Source of the DNA: Lycorma delicatula
Lineage: Eukaryota > Arthropoda > Insecta > Hemiptera > Fulgoridae
Assembly (NCBI RefSeq): GCF_047948215.1
Contig: NC_134456.1
Location: forward strand, 62,825,529 to 62,889,528
Length of the DNA: 64,000 bases
Reading direction: 5' to 3'
The notes beneath the pieces are model-generated. The model had not been told where the DNA came from. It did not search any database and was given only the letters and a program-made list of their open reading frames with translations. Below, in pieces: positions 47,701-60,874 of the stretch; the stretch's first letter is position 1; every line of letters begins with the position of its first letter. The translations under genes and the position numbers were made by a program.

Positions 47701-50700
47701 ATAGTGTTCGAATTTACCGATGAATATTTATTTTATCTATGTTTTTTCATATATTGGTATTGACGACGTTATTTTTATTTTTATTTTTTCTTCCTCTGAT
47801 TTATTTCTATTGCTATGTTAACTTTACTTGGACCCCCTGTACAAGCCCTTTTCTTATATATGAGGTGTTGAAACTTTATATATTTTAAGGAGTTTGGTCG
47901 AGAACCTCTCTTCCCGTGATAATTATGAATCAAATTTTCGTATATTCCCCTATGAGGTACCGATTTCAAATGCTAACAGATAGACAAAAGAAATTCTTAC
48001 CTTATTACTGTGGTTATGTTACTTCCAATAAATTAATGTAAGCCTTGACAGTGATGAGGTATTTTATACATTGCTTAATAATAATAAGTCAGGTTATTTT
48101 TTGAAGCTATTCATAAGATTTATGCCTGATTATCTTTTTTTTTCACTTATAATTTATTTACCATTTAGTCATTATAAATTCCAGTTTAAAAAAAAAATTA
48201 TCTACCAAACATATTAAGTATTTAATCAGATATTAAGATTGATCTATAGAAATGGAATTTTGATTGTTTCCGTTCGGCTTTTTATTTCTAATCAGCTTGC
48301 CTTTATGATAAACAGGATAATTTATTCCAACGTATTAAATTCTTGTCTATTTTATTACTGGTTATATTTGTGTGATTACTATTACGATAACAAACGGTTG
48401 ATTGGATGTCTGCCTTTTTTAATATTTTCCTTTTTTTTATACGTGTTTTAACAGTTGTTGATTTATTTGAGCGAGCATTATTACTTATTAAGTTAATATT
48501 TAAAAAAATAATATTGATTCATTAACTGCGACATAAACGTTAACTGTAAGTTTCTGTAATTTGTGCCTGAATGATCGTGCTATATTCCTTGAAGAATGAT
48601 TGTAATGTTCCAATCGTATTTATTATTATGTTGCAATTGTAATGTTTCTAGCACTTCTTCCATGTGTTTATCGTGTATAATGTTATTTAATTTTGACCTG
48701 GTCTCGCTTATGTAAATTAAAGATTTAGATTTTTTTTAAATTCATTGTCATAAGTCTAACCGAGTGTGTTTATCGAGGATAATACAAAGTGACTACGGTT
48801 GTTAATTATGTAAATAAATTTTGATAATTGTGTTTTATGTTTAGTTATAAAATGTAAAGTATATGTAATATAATACAAGATCAAACTTGAGGGCGCTGTA
48901 AAAACATTTTTTGGAAGAGAGCTCGGCTGCTGGTTACGGAAACTTATCTTTGCTAAGTACGTAATAACAATCTAACGTTAATACTGCCTAGTAGAGATTT
49001 ACTACCCTTACTAATGCTTTAAATGATGAAAAGTTATGTATTGACGAGATACAATTGCACCGTTCATTAGTGCCTACTATGAATTTGCAAGGCACCCTTG
49101 TCTGAGGAGGATAACACAGTTACGCTGTTGGAATATTTTTAGTTTATGCCGAGTATCTCTTTAAAGATCATTTCTTCCTGTTACAACTTAATGTCGTCTA
49201 ATATAAATTAAAATGTTAATTTTATTGATTTAAAGAACATTTTAATTACAAAATAAATATTTTATTACCGTAAGACTTTGTTTTCGGTAATTCTTAATTT
49301 AAACAGCTTTTTCGTTTAGGAGACAGTAGATGGTCGAGTAGTGGAACGTTTATCAAGTAGTTTCTTATTTTTTGCCGTAAAATGCCCTAGACAAAGAATC
49401 TTTTATCAAACTTATATACCTTGTTGCTATAGCAATTTTCTTTTAATTTTGTTTTGTTTATTTTATTATAACGATATTTAATTAAATTATTTTACACTAC
49501 ATTATATTTTATTAAGTGTTATTAGATACTTTGGGAAAGATTGTTGTATGATTCGTACTGAAGGTTAAATTAAATTTAATTGTTTTTATTTTTAATTGAT
49601 GGAATAAAATTACCTATTAATTTAATGTATATACTTACTTTATCTCTCGTGGGAATTATTTAAAACATGTTATGAATATTAACTGGCACATTATTCAGTA
49701 GTTGCTTTACTAATATTCAAATGTTTTAGAAAAGATTGTTTGACAGGTGACCAGAAAATTAAATCTTGTCAAAAGGCAAATAGATCTTATTATTCCTTAA
49801 TGAGAGTAACTTGTAGTAAAAAAATATGAAGTACTCGATTTCTATACGTTAATAAAAATGTTTTACATTCCGACAGTTACGGGTTATTTTTTTATATTAA
49901 TAACATTTGTATTACTACCGTTATTTTCTTTTATAAGTCGTTAAAGTGCTTTTATCGTGTAGTTTGTGCGTTTGCTCGTTACTATAAGCCACTTCTACAA
50001 TATTGAGAGCTATTAATTATTTTCTAGTTTTGTATAATATCCTTTTGATATATTGTATTGTTTTTTGTAATATTTTTCATTTGGCTATTTTTAACTCTGA
50101 GTTTTTTCTATAAGTATTTTTATTTATTTTACACACAAATTGTGTCAGTTAATTAGTCGTTTCGTAATCTGTAATTATTTACTTTAACTAGATGTAAATT
50201 AGAGTTATTCTACCTTTTTCTTAAAGAAAATTCCGGGCGATGACAACGCATAGGCGTTTTTCGACCCCCCCCCCCCCAAAAAAAAATTATCTAATTTTAT
50301 AGCTGAAAGGGGTTGAATTAGTTTTTATTATATATTTACTTTTTGTTGTTTATAAAATATACCCATAGCTACTAGATTAATGAAATTTTATTATTTTTTT
50401 GGTTGTGTAGAACTAGTAAATTTCTTTTTTATTTATACGCAATAACTGAAATATCCCTTTATTTTATTAATGTTTTACTATCATTTTGCATGTAATGTGG
50501 TGGTTGATTACGTAGTTTTAAAGTACAGTTTATTACGTTTCAATTTTATATTTAGTACTTCGCCAAGAATCACCTAAATAAACTAGTGACAATCTATTTA
50601 AAAGTTAGTTATCACTCCTTGATCTAATCTTATCGTCGGTTTTTCAAACTCTGAAGTTTGAAACTTGAACTTGTCAAGTATTTCCTTTTAGGTTGTAGAG

Positions 50701-51770
50701 ATCTGCTTTTTTTAAGAAGCATTAATTATTGAGCAACGCTTCCATCATAGACGTATTTAATATTTAGAGATCTGCTTAGCAGGGGTTTCTAGATCGCAGC
50801 CTTCTGAATACACATAATAGTTAACAATTGTCTCTTGGTCTGTTAATTTATAAATAAATACTGTAATTTGTAATCTATGTCTTTCAAAAGTATAAAAAAT
50901 AAAATAAATATATATTATATATATTTATATAAAAATATTTTTAAATATCATTTCTCATTTTTGTATTAAAATTAATTTAAAAAGAAAAAATATAAAACTA
51001 ATCTTATTGTGCGTAAAAAGTATGAAATTATACCTCATTATTGAACAAACCATTTTCAGTCAGAATCAGAACGTGCAGGTCGATAATACAAACATGCAAC
51101 AAAAAGTAATTTTCCGTATTTCTATCCTAAGTATTAATATTGCATGCATTTATCCACCATCAAGTATATTATTGTACTAAAATTATTAACATGAAATAAT
51201 TCAGTATAGACTGCTAACCGGTAACGGTCGAGTATTAAATTAGCCGAAGCAGTTTTTACGTAAACAATGATTATTCAAAACAGGAAATAAATAAAAATTA
51301 GTGTATTGATAATTTGTGTTTTGTATTTTCATATTGAATATGGACCGCTATTAAATTTTTCTCATTAATGATATTCGTAAAATTTGTTTCTAGTGAATGT
51401 TTTTTTTCTGTATTAAGAGAGAATGGTCAAGTTACGCAATTCTTAACGGAATACGATCGATAAGGTACTGGTGTGTTACAATACCTTAGTGATTTTGTAA
51501 TAAACCATCTACAGCTGTGCAATATAGATTAAGAAAAAATAATTTCAAAATAAACCTGTGTTACCTGTTTTTTTTTATTGATTCATTTTAATAATTTTTA
51601 AAAGTTTCGAATTTTAAATCTATCTACATTGTTAATATATAATATTTCATTACTATAAGTAATAGTATAAGTAATATAAGTAAAGCTTGAAGTTTTATTA
51701 ATGAAATTACTCAAATAATTAACTGGAGAATAGATTTCGCAGGATTTGGATTACATTAGTAACAAACTTA
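47701..51770. other. Unassigned DNA after the LINE tail
   Basis: The first few hundred bases may be LINE 3' untranslated sequence; the minus-strand frame at 47781-47969 is a shadow there. The rest is AT-rich. A run of 13 C then 9 A lies at 50265-50286. Confidence 0.5.
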
Positions 51771-52035
51771 TATCGGGTGATTCACGAAGAATGTAACAAA
51801 CTTTCAGGACATGTTTTCTGATGGAAACAAAGAAGAAAGTTTTTAAAAGATAGGTTCGGATTCGCTTCTTTAGAAAGTATCGGCCGGCTGAAGATTTCGC
51901 TCTAATTTCTGCGCCTTCGATAAAATTAAGCCAGAATGTAACGCTTGAGACCCAAATTTAGTGGTTTTATATGAAAAACCTTACGTGAAAGATTAAAAAA
52001 AAAATAACGTGGGTCTAGCACTGTATGTTTAATAG
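51771..52035 (+). mobile_element. 5' end of a Tc1-like transposon (terminal repeat and leader)
   Basis: After a TATA the sequence GGGTGATTCACGAAGAATGT opens a non-coding leader that contains ATAGGTTCGGATTCGCTTC, TTCGATAAAATTAAGCCA and ATTTAGTGGTTTTATATGAA. I recall this order from the leader of insect Tc1-like elements whose transposase ends in GTHIEL-type sequence. The transposase frame and right end are absent. It may be related to the fragment at 55017, on the opposite strand, but that is inference. Confidence 0.5.
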
Positions 52036-53670
52036 TTTTTTTTTTTGTAAAATACAAAACATTAGGGTCGGAAAACACACTATTTTATGTTTCGCGTAAA
52101 ATAAATTTGTTAAACGAGTAATAAACACATAAAATTTATTATAAAACAAACTTACTTGAAAATTGATTCTTAGTAATATGGTGTGAATAAAGTCTACAGT
52201 AACTAAATATAAACGTAAGAATTTGGAAGTCTATTACCTAGATGAAAAAAACTGTTTAATACCTATAAATAAATAATATATATTCAAATACATAAATCTG
52301 TTTCGTGTAGTAAGAAGCAATTTTGATGCGTAATACAAAAATAGCGATTAATTGTAAGTTGGTAGAATTTCTCCCACCATCAGAGCCTGTTGTTACGTGC
52401 TTATCGCATACGCCATACCCCTTGAACATTGTTGTGCACAAACGGTAAAGGAAAGAACCGAATGTAAACCTCATCAGGTTATGTGTTGTCTCAAAACGCG
52501 TATTTTCTTTTAATTAATTATGAAAATAGGTACTTGACGATTTGTACTCTTATTGCCAAGTGTACTTTCGTCATAATATCTTACCCAGACCAAAACACTT
52601 AACAACGTATAATGATAATGCACATACCGATGAAATGAAATAATTTCGCGTGTGAATTATTAATTTCTGACAGGTCATGTCTTGTTCGTTAACATTTAAA
52701 AAACCAGTATTTACATTTAAACTTAATTATTTATGAGTTGAGATTTTTTGTTGTATGTAGAGGAACGTTATATCCCTGATCGTTTCTTTTAAGTCTTTCA
52801 TAATTTATACTAACGTTATAGTTTTCAATTTGCAGACCTAAAAACCATAAACATAAACATAACATGTTAATTTGATCTTTTTTTTAATAAAGTAAAATCT
52901 TATCTTTTTTTTCTTAATCCTTCCTGCAGTTTCGTATACCATGAAATATACGACTTCGTTTTGTTAAAATTCAAGATTTATATCATAATAATGTACGTTA
53001 TTTATAAAATTATTGTATTGTTATATACTTCGTAAATATATTTTTAAAATTTACGAGTAACTCGAACAATCTTTTTTATGTTTAATCTATTTTTTCTTTA
53101 ATTGGCAATTTCTTCCTCAAAGGAGCTAGTTTCTCGGTTTATTGCTTAAAAATTTCCTTAAGATAACACAAATGTACCGTGTAAATTTGAAAGCAATCAG
53201 TTAGTTGGCTCTGCATGTTGCTGAACAAACAAACTTTCAGTTTTGTGTATGAGATATTCTGCTTATATTTATTTGTTAAACGAAAATGAATTATTTAAAC
53301 ATTATATGTTTATATAATGTTAATTATAAATGCATTAATTAGTAATGCATTACCGTATTTTTTTATATAAATATATTATATTATATATATATATATATAA
53401 AATTATGTAATATAAATTGCATAAAGATGATACAAATATTTATTAACATTTTAATTAGTTTAAAGAAAAAATTTAAATTTTAATTAGGAACTCGTACATG
53501 AGTTCCTAATTATGTTTGAATAGTAAAGATTGTGACCTTTGAAAAATACACAAACCTTTAAAAAAAAACCTTTGTAGTTAAGATAGATCGATACTGCAAT
53601 GAGTAAAAAAATTGTAGTTGCTTTTTGTTACAAAAGTTTATTCCAGAATGCAGCCTCGCCAACTTTCTTC
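52036..53670. other. Unassigned AT-rich DNA
   Basis: No recognised gene. The minus-strand frame at 52256-52474 has no motif. A TA-rich run lies at 53380-53399. Confidence 0.55.
53481..53512. repeat. Perfect 13-base hairpin
   Basis: TAATTAGGAACTC and its exact complement flank GTACAT. Confidence 0.8.
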
Positions 53671-54472
53671 TTTTTTTTAGTTCTAAATTTTATTTACGTA
53701 AGTGAAATTGGTTACATCATAGTGAAACTTTAAGTAAATCTGATCGTGCACAAATACTTGATAGGAAGTTCCCATCAAAACGCCACAAACTAGTACTGAA
53801 CCTTGTGAGGAGAGTTTATACACTTTAAGTCTAATAGACACACAGGCCAAACACAACAAGGAACCCCCCCAAAAAAGAAGAAAGAGATGAATTCTGAGAA
53901 AGCATAAATGAAATACAAAGTAAACGAAAAGAGAAAATGTAAATAGAGCACTCAACACGGGTGCTTAACGTAAATAACATAAGTACATCATAAATCAAAT
54001 AATCAAAATATAGCCAGTATCATTTCATAATCCTATCACAAATCAATCATCATAAATCACATGGAGACACAAAACCTTTGTAAGCCTTCATGGAGTCACT
54101 TTTTAAGCCTTTTAACGTCCCAACCGTTGTCCAAGAGTTTAATGGCTAGTAGTTCATGTAGTCGTCTAAGTGTAGTTCATACCTAGAACTTGAAGCGTTT
54201 TACCTCTTTCGGGACACATCATAAACCCAAATATTCGTGGATCTCGATAAACTACGGCGCCTCTGTGAACACTTCGCCAACTTTTTCTGGAACCATTGTA
54301 ATATCTTAACGTTACTCTTGCTTGTTGTTCCCCATAGTTCAATACTGTAAGTCCAAATCGGGTTGCAGGACTGCTAAGTACAGTAACAGTTTATTAGATA
54401 ATAATAACTAAGACCTCCTATCTAACAACCAGTACATTTCCTTAAACTTCGATCCAGTGCTAGGCCATGCAC
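53671..54472 (-). pseudogene. Jockey-type LINE, C-terminal part with 3' tail
   Basis: Minus-strand fragments are GLALDRS, then KFKEMYWLLDRRS, LLLSNKLLLYLAVLQPD, YSIELWGTTSKSNVKILQWF and AIKLLDNGWDVKRLKK. The segment normally between GLxLDRRLTW and the KxYWLL block is missing. A 3' untranslated region follows and ends in a poly(A) that appears as a T run at 53671-53679 on the + strand. The open frame at 53958-53683 lies in this 3' region and is not a protein. It differs in sequence from the LINE at 47191, so two jockey lineages are present. Confidence 0.85.
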
Positions 54473-55016
54473 TTCATTTAATTTTATTTACAGCTGAAAA
54501 CTATTTTGTATGACTATTTTAAAGTGTACTTCAAAATTTCCAGCCCTATTAGATAAAACAGTATTTTATTAAAACAATGTTTATTAATTCTTAATTAAAA
54601 AAAAAGAAAGATTCGGTGTGATCATTGCATTATCAGGTTACCTGTTAAGGTTATTAATTTATTTTATCAATGAAGAGTTAAATAAAACGCAATAGAAAAT
54701 GAATAATTCTATTTTATGTTCTTTAACATTAAAATTTTGAAATTATTACATTTTAATAAGTATTAAATTATTAAAATATTGAAATTTTTTTTCAAGTTGT
54801 AATAAATGTCACAAGGGGATATTTATTTATAATTGATATTCATTTATGTAGATAAACATAACATGGAGGGTGATAAAACCTTTTGTTATATAGATTTTCT
54901 ATTTTAGAATATTTATCTAAATCGTAATGATGTGTAAAGTTCATTCAATGTTTAAAAGAGCTCTGTGGCTCAGAAGTAATTTTGCAAATGAAAAATATAA
55001 GTATTACGTAGTTACC
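54473..55016. other. Unassigned AT-rich DNA
   Basis: No gene or repeat boundary was recognised. Confidence 0.5.
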
Positions 55017-55330
55017 TTAAATAGGTTTGTTAGAGTTCGATGTGCGTCCCCATTCTCGGCCTTGAAGCCGTCCAAACAAATCTGATTTGTTCCCATGTCT
55101 GTCCAATATGCCTGGTGTAGTGATCGTTATGTCTGTGATTATCCTCTCGCACAGATCGTCAAGGTCACGACGAATCTTCTGTGTGTGGACCATATACTTC
55201 ATACAACCCTTTATTAATAAAATTAAGGGGTTACTTTGCGGTTTCCTTATGGTCGATCCTCCTCTTCCTTTCAATCCAACTACTTCGAATGTCTTACGCT
55301 TGTAAATAGCATGTGGCACGCATGGTCTAA
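55017..55330 (-). pseudogene. Tc1/mariner-superfamily transposase, C-terminal fragment
   Basis: The minus strand has GLKGRGGS and NPLILLIKGCMK, where the family reads WIGRGGP and TPLDFFLWGxMK, then RDLDDLCERIITDI. A frameshift follows, and the alternative frame gives FVWTASRPRMGTHIEL and a stop. This is the end of the DDE domain and the C-terminus. The last catalytic Asp position (the D of TPLDFF) is Ile. The first two catalytic residues lie outside the preserved part. The plus-strand frames at 55087-55436 are shadows. Confidence 0.75.
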
Positions 55331-58155
55331 TACGATTGTAATGCAGTGTAATGCATTTCTTCTTCGATATCCTAAAGTAATAAGTAATGTAATAAGAGAA
55401 AAAACTTTTGTAAATCACAAAAAATTATTTCCATAGATTTTTTTTTAATTTTTTATCAGAAATAACACGAAAATGATTATACCCAAATATTTACTTTCCA
55501 AGTGTAGCACTGATGTTGAATGATATAATGTAGTTTTTTCGACTCTTAAATTATAGTCTCGACAATTAAAACAAGCCATTAGTATAGAAGGTCGCTTCAT
55601 CTTATGAAGAGATTGTTTAAAGCCAACAACGCTATCTCCATCAAACCCTGTACATAATTTTCAACCGGTGTCTGTGAAAATGGGAACAAATGACGATACA
55701 TTTTTAAATTCGTGTGTTATAAACTTTGAATTTATTGAACATATTTTTTCTCGCTTGATGAGTTTCATATGATACTTTAAAGTAGGTTGTTTTTCGTAAA
55801 CACTTTGTGTATATATATATATATATATATACTTACTGTATTCAGAAGGGGACTATAACATAAAGTAACTTTACGAATCGTTATATTTTTCTTCATTAGT
55901 ATTTTAATGGATATTTATTTGATTTTTTTTTATATATCAAATTATTCAATGAAAAAATAATGAAATAAAATTTTTTATTCGTTTTCAAATTTAAGCAAAA
56001 TAAATTAGTCTTGTCTTTTCTACTTTGTTAGTACTACTTTTGTATACAAGCATTAATTATGTAAAAACTGAAAGGAAACGTTATTTGAAATAAGTGCGTG
56101 TATTTTGATGAAAGTATTTTTCTTTTTTTAAGATTGTATTAAAAAAAAGAAATACTCGATTAACTGATTTCACTTAAAATTTCTATGTCGCAGTAGTCAC
56201 GCAACCGTACATTTCTTATTATTATTAATATTTCTCTCGCCAGATCTTATGATATTAAAATTTTGTACTTATTGATTTACAGCTGCTATCCGTATTATTT
56301 GAGTATGTGAATAACTTAAAGCGCCCACCTAAGTGAGAGCTTTCTCTGTTGAAATTTCATAAAATAGCTTTACCTTATAAAATTATATTGCATGTTATTA
56401 GTTTCGCTCACATTCATGCGTAGGTGGAAAATACAGTCTGGGACTTAACACCCGTGAACGTGCGGGTGGTACGGATGGAGGATCCGCTCTCATCTCATCT
56501 CCTTAAATATTCATATCAGAGTGTATTGCTCTAAATATGAATATTTATTATAGCAATAAAATATTTATTTACCTATGTATAACAAAAAAAAAAAAAAATC
56601 CATAAAAGGCAAATGAAGGTAATTCATATATAAACTTGTTAAACTTTTTGAGTTTAAAATTGTAGGCTACCATATGAATTAAAAAATCTTTTCGTTAGTA
56701 AAGTGCGAATTAAGTTTATTAAATTGCTTACGTTAAAATTTTCTAATTATAATATTTCAAGGAAAGAATCTAATTAATGGTTCCGTTTGGTAAAACAGCT
56801 TAAGTTTTAGTGTTTATTTTTATTTATTTCTTAATCTGATTTTTTTAGTACAATGCTTTAATAAGATCAAGTTTATTGCTTTTCTAATCCGTTGTTTTTC
56901 TTTCTCAATTCTGGAATCTTCATTTAATTCAACATTTTTCGATGAACCAAAGAAAAAGTTTTAAAACTTTTATATTTTATAAATATGGATTAAAAAAAAA
57001 CAGATTTGAATTTACGTTTTCGTCGTAAAAAAAAAGAAAAAACAGTTTATGTTTATTCTGTTTTTACATTATTTAAGAGAATTTTTTTATTTATTTTTTT
57101 TTACTCTGCGTAATACTTAAAATGAATTCGTTTCGTTTTATTTTATTCAGTCTTTTTTTTTGGTATTGGTTACTGCGTTAAAAGTGATTTAATTATAAGA
57201 ATGATATTTCTACACAGGAGAAACAGGAGTGCTATGAACAATAAATCTTTATGAAATTTGAAAGTTCATCATTCGACAATGCTTACATGATGAATTACAT
57301 GTTTGTTATTAATTAAAGAAAGTTCTTTCCACGTTGGAAACGGTTGAAAGTTTCGATAAATATAATAATGAGTATAGATTATGAGATTAAACTACTCGCA
57401 CTTGTATCTTCGTTAATTAATACAATTTGGTATTGCAAAAATAATTTAAAACCCTGTGGTACTTCTACAGATTTGAGTTGAATTTCAACCTCCTCATAAT
57501 TTAATTACTGTTATACATTTTTCTTTATGTAGAAATAGCATAATTAATCGAAGAATTTTCTTCGTATGTGAAGGAAAATTTCAAATTAAATTAACTTTAT
57601 AAATTTTGGTTTGATATTTTAAAGTTCCTCAGTCAAAGAAAAGTTACTAATTGTATACAAGAGAATGTATTTATTTGCATCTACTTTATATTTATATTTC
57701 TAAAACAGTCTGATATATCACAAAATTTTAATATCTGATAATATGTTTTTTCCAGATACTTATGGACTTAATGAATTTACTATAAATGTTTGAAAAAGTC
57801 GGGTACGGAAATGGAGATATTAATAAAACATTTTTGTTTCCGCCTTCCTAGTTAACATTTAGAGTTGCCCAATATATTGAATACATGTTCCATTTCTTTT
57901 TCTATTCTTTTGGCCGATGTAGTTCGTAAATATTTAAAAAAACAAATATTTTTCTTCGAACTTAATTTTTATTGTAACCCCAAATTATTGACATTTGAAG
58001 TAGTTTTATTTATTGGATAAATATTTTTTTATCTATATATTACATTAAGACACATTTTCTTATCTCTAGTTCAGTTAGTGCGAATTTTTGGATTTTCTTA
58101 TTAATTTAACAAACTTGAGGTTTTTTAAACGTTATTTCTCTTTAAATAAAAATCT
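55331..58155. other. Unassigned AT-rich DNA
   Basis: No gene was recognised. A (TA)n run lies at 55810-55831. A slightly GC-richer patch near 56430-56510 includes GTGGTACGGATGGAGGATCC but no feature. Confidence 0.55.
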
Positions 58156-58525
58156 GATGTGGACACCGCATGACTTCCTTGTACGCATATTAATAAATTA
58201 TATACACACATTTTTTTTAAATAAAAAGTACTTAAATTTTATTTCATTAATAACAGGTGATATTTTTTTGCAATCGGAGGTTAATAGTTATTAATAAATA
58301 AATACAATTAAATTTTAAAAAAAAAAGTTAAAAAAATAGGGAGATGAAGTCTGATTCGAACCGATGTGTCTTCCCCTTGTAAGATCCAACTAATTCATTA
58401 ATTAAAATTTTATTTGGCTATAACTCTAGCACCAATGAAAATAAGTACCATGATATATCGTTGAAAAGCTCTCAATGAGGGGTTATTACGGCAGTTAAGA
58501 AACGTCCAAAATCCAATTTTTTTAT
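58156..58525 (+). repeat. Interspersed repeat family A, copy 4, 3'-truncated at a TA run
   Basis: Starts GATGTGGACAC and TGACTTCCTTGTACGC, then AGATGAAGTCTGATTCGAAC and GTTGAAAAGCTCTCAATG. It stops shortly after TCCAAAATCCAATTTTTTT, where the TA microsatellite begins. The open frame at 58088-58294 overlaps its start and is not a gene. Confidence 0.82.
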
Positions 58526-58528
58526 TTA

Positions 58529-58533
<5 letters not shown>

Positions 58534-58580
<47 letters not shown>
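58534..58580. repeat. (TA)n microsatellite
   Basis: About 23 TA units, the longest in the window, abutting the truncated family A copy. Confidence 0.9.
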
Positions 58581-58583
<3 letters not shown>

Positions 58584-58586
58584 TTA

Positions 58587-59911
58587 TATAATAGGCCTAT
58601 GTGTAAAAGTTAATGGCTCGAAAATTTTCAAAACTACCAGATCAATTTCATTGAAGTTTAGATATCTTGTGTATCTGAAATTGTGCGTGTAAAAATTTGA
58701 AGTTAGTAGAGTCGTTTTTGAGTTACGTTCAATGTAAAGTCGAAAAAAATTGAGATTATGTTGACTGTATAGTAATGTACTTTTCAAACGCGCTTATACA
58801 GCAATTCATACCGGTGAGCGAGTTGAAATTCTTTAATTTTATTTTAATCCTTTTTTGACGTTAAAACTATTTTTTTGGATCAGAGGTTTTTGTTGTAAAA
58901 TTTTAGATTGGAATGAGTTGATACTTTTTCAAAATTAAACACAATAACTAAAAGTTTGGATTCTTGTGCAGAACTGATTAAGAATATTTTTTGTTGAATT
59001 TATATTGGTTTTTTTTTTTAGAAAAACTAAAGTTTTTTATAATGTGATATTTGTAAAAGAGTTCACATTTCGACAATTTTTTTTTTAAACAAACGTTGAA
59101 ACATTTTATCGTAAAAATAATATTGCTGTATTACTGAGGGATTAAGAAATATTTTATAATAACATAGAAGAGGAAATAGGTTTCTTCCTGTTTATTATTT
59201 AGAAATATTTTCAGTATGGGAAGGTGGAACTAATGCATATTTAATGTATTATGTTTTATGTATCTTTCTCAGCAAACTTAAATAATTTAGCTGACTGTCT
59301 AGTCGATGTTTATTTTTATTAGATCTCATCAGGAATTCCAGGGAAGCCGTTTTTTTTTTAAATTGGAAAAAAATGTATTACTGACTATTATATGGCTGCT
59401 GGATGACAGTTCAAGTTCAATGTAAAAGAAAGCGGTGACCTTCTGAAACCAGATTTGTGGTAAGGTATAACGTACTGTACTAATTAGCTAGTGTCAGCAA
59501 TAACTAAAAAGTGCCGGGGTTGAAGACCTGTTCTGCTTCTAGGCACGTTACAGTACTAGTAGCTACTTTATAACCTACGTACAACTTATGTTTGTCCTGT
59601 CGTATCTCGCTCTGTCAAATGTCTTCCTCTTCCGGATTTTTATCTGTTATTTTATCTTCTCAGATAATAACTTGCACCTTTCATATTTAACAAATAAATG
59701 TTTATTGGCTGTTTTTTATTTAAAAATGGTTAATTATTAATTTGTATGTTCTCGAAATGATTTATTTATAATAATTATGATGGGATTGTGCGCCTGTCAT
59801 ATAAATTACAGTATTTAAATTACAATAAGCTACAAATAACGGTCATTTCTAAAAAAATAACGTTCTAAGAAGAGTTTGTTGTTTGGTAACAATGAATGCG
59901 GGTTGTTTTTG
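58587..59911. other. Unassigned DNA, first part probably an old repeat
   Basis: 58587-58800 has the look of a non-coding repeat, but no second copy was found here. The rest is AT-rich without features. Confidence 0.4.
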
Positions 59912-60786
59912 TTACACGACTGCCCAAGAAGGAATGTAATGTATTTAGGTTGTATGTATGTTTGATCCACCGTAGCAGCACAACAGTTGAACTGATTTAG
60001 ATGTATGATCTAGCGTTGGAATACTTACATTACCGGGAGTGTCATAGACTCTATATGAGTATATATATATATATATGTGTGTGTGTTTGTATGTATGTGT
60101 GTGCAAGTGATTCAAAGGGAAAGGAATCTGGAAACTGATTCTAGAGCTTAAAATAAGGTAAAAGGGTCATATAAACACATGTCCGAAAGCGATTTTTTAT
60201 CGAGTTACGGCTAGTGAAAAATTTCAAGCTGATTTCAGTTCCTCCGGTGAAATTTTAGTATATTAGGGGTAAACTTGATGGTTCCTGTATTTTTTGACCT
60301 GAAAAACCGAATAAAACAGGTATCACCTGTATTTCTCGTAGTTTTCATGTTATGATATCCAACGTAAAACAGAAAAATTCGGTGATGAAAAACATTTTTT
60401 TAGGTTTGAAGTACAACTTTGTTAAGTGACTAATAAATGTGTAAATTTTATTATTAAAACGTGTAGAAAATTTTATTCTCAGAAAATTAATTTAAGTTTA
60501 TGTAAAACAAAAAAAATTAACTCCTTTTAATAACAACTTACAAAAAAATCTTAGGTATTTGCAAAAATTAAAAACAGCTGAATTTGGTACAATAAATTTA
60601 GACGCTTGAAAAATTAAAATATTATTAATATACTTTTAAGAAATACTCACTGTGGTGTATACTCTAATAATTTATTACACGACTGCCCAAAAATGAATGT
60701 AATGTACGAGTATGTGGGATATATGTATGTATGTATTGTTTGTTCCACCATAGCAGCTCAACGGCTGAACCGATTTAGATGTATGA
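59912..60786 (+). repeat. Direct-repeat pair about 763 bases apart
   Basis: TTACACGACTGCCCAA then GAATGTAATGTA occurs at 59912 and again at 60675. Each is followed by CACC(A/G)TAGCAGC, CTGAACCGATTTAGATGTATG (one copy CTGA variant) and similar. Copy 1 spans 59912-60008 and copy 2 spans 60675-60786. The sequence between them has no gene and includes a (TA)n/(GT)n run at 60059-60105. It could be two fragments of one repeat family or the direct ends of one element. Confidence 0.65.
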
Positions 60787-60874
60787 CTAAAGCATAGGAC
60801 TAAAATAACTTATTATTTAGCATAAAGAAAATATCGCTAAACAATATGAATATACTTTTTACTATTACAATTAT

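Noticed and set aside
50265..50286. C13-A9 homopolymer block
   Set aside because: Simple sequence, possibly a sequencing or assembly length artefact.
53683..53958. 91-residue minus-strand frame rich in Phe and Leu
   Set aside because: Lies in the 3' untranslated region of the LINE, after the recognised C-terminus.
55087..55436. Plus-strand frames of 72 and 66 residues
   Set aside because: Shadows of the minus-strand transposase fragment.
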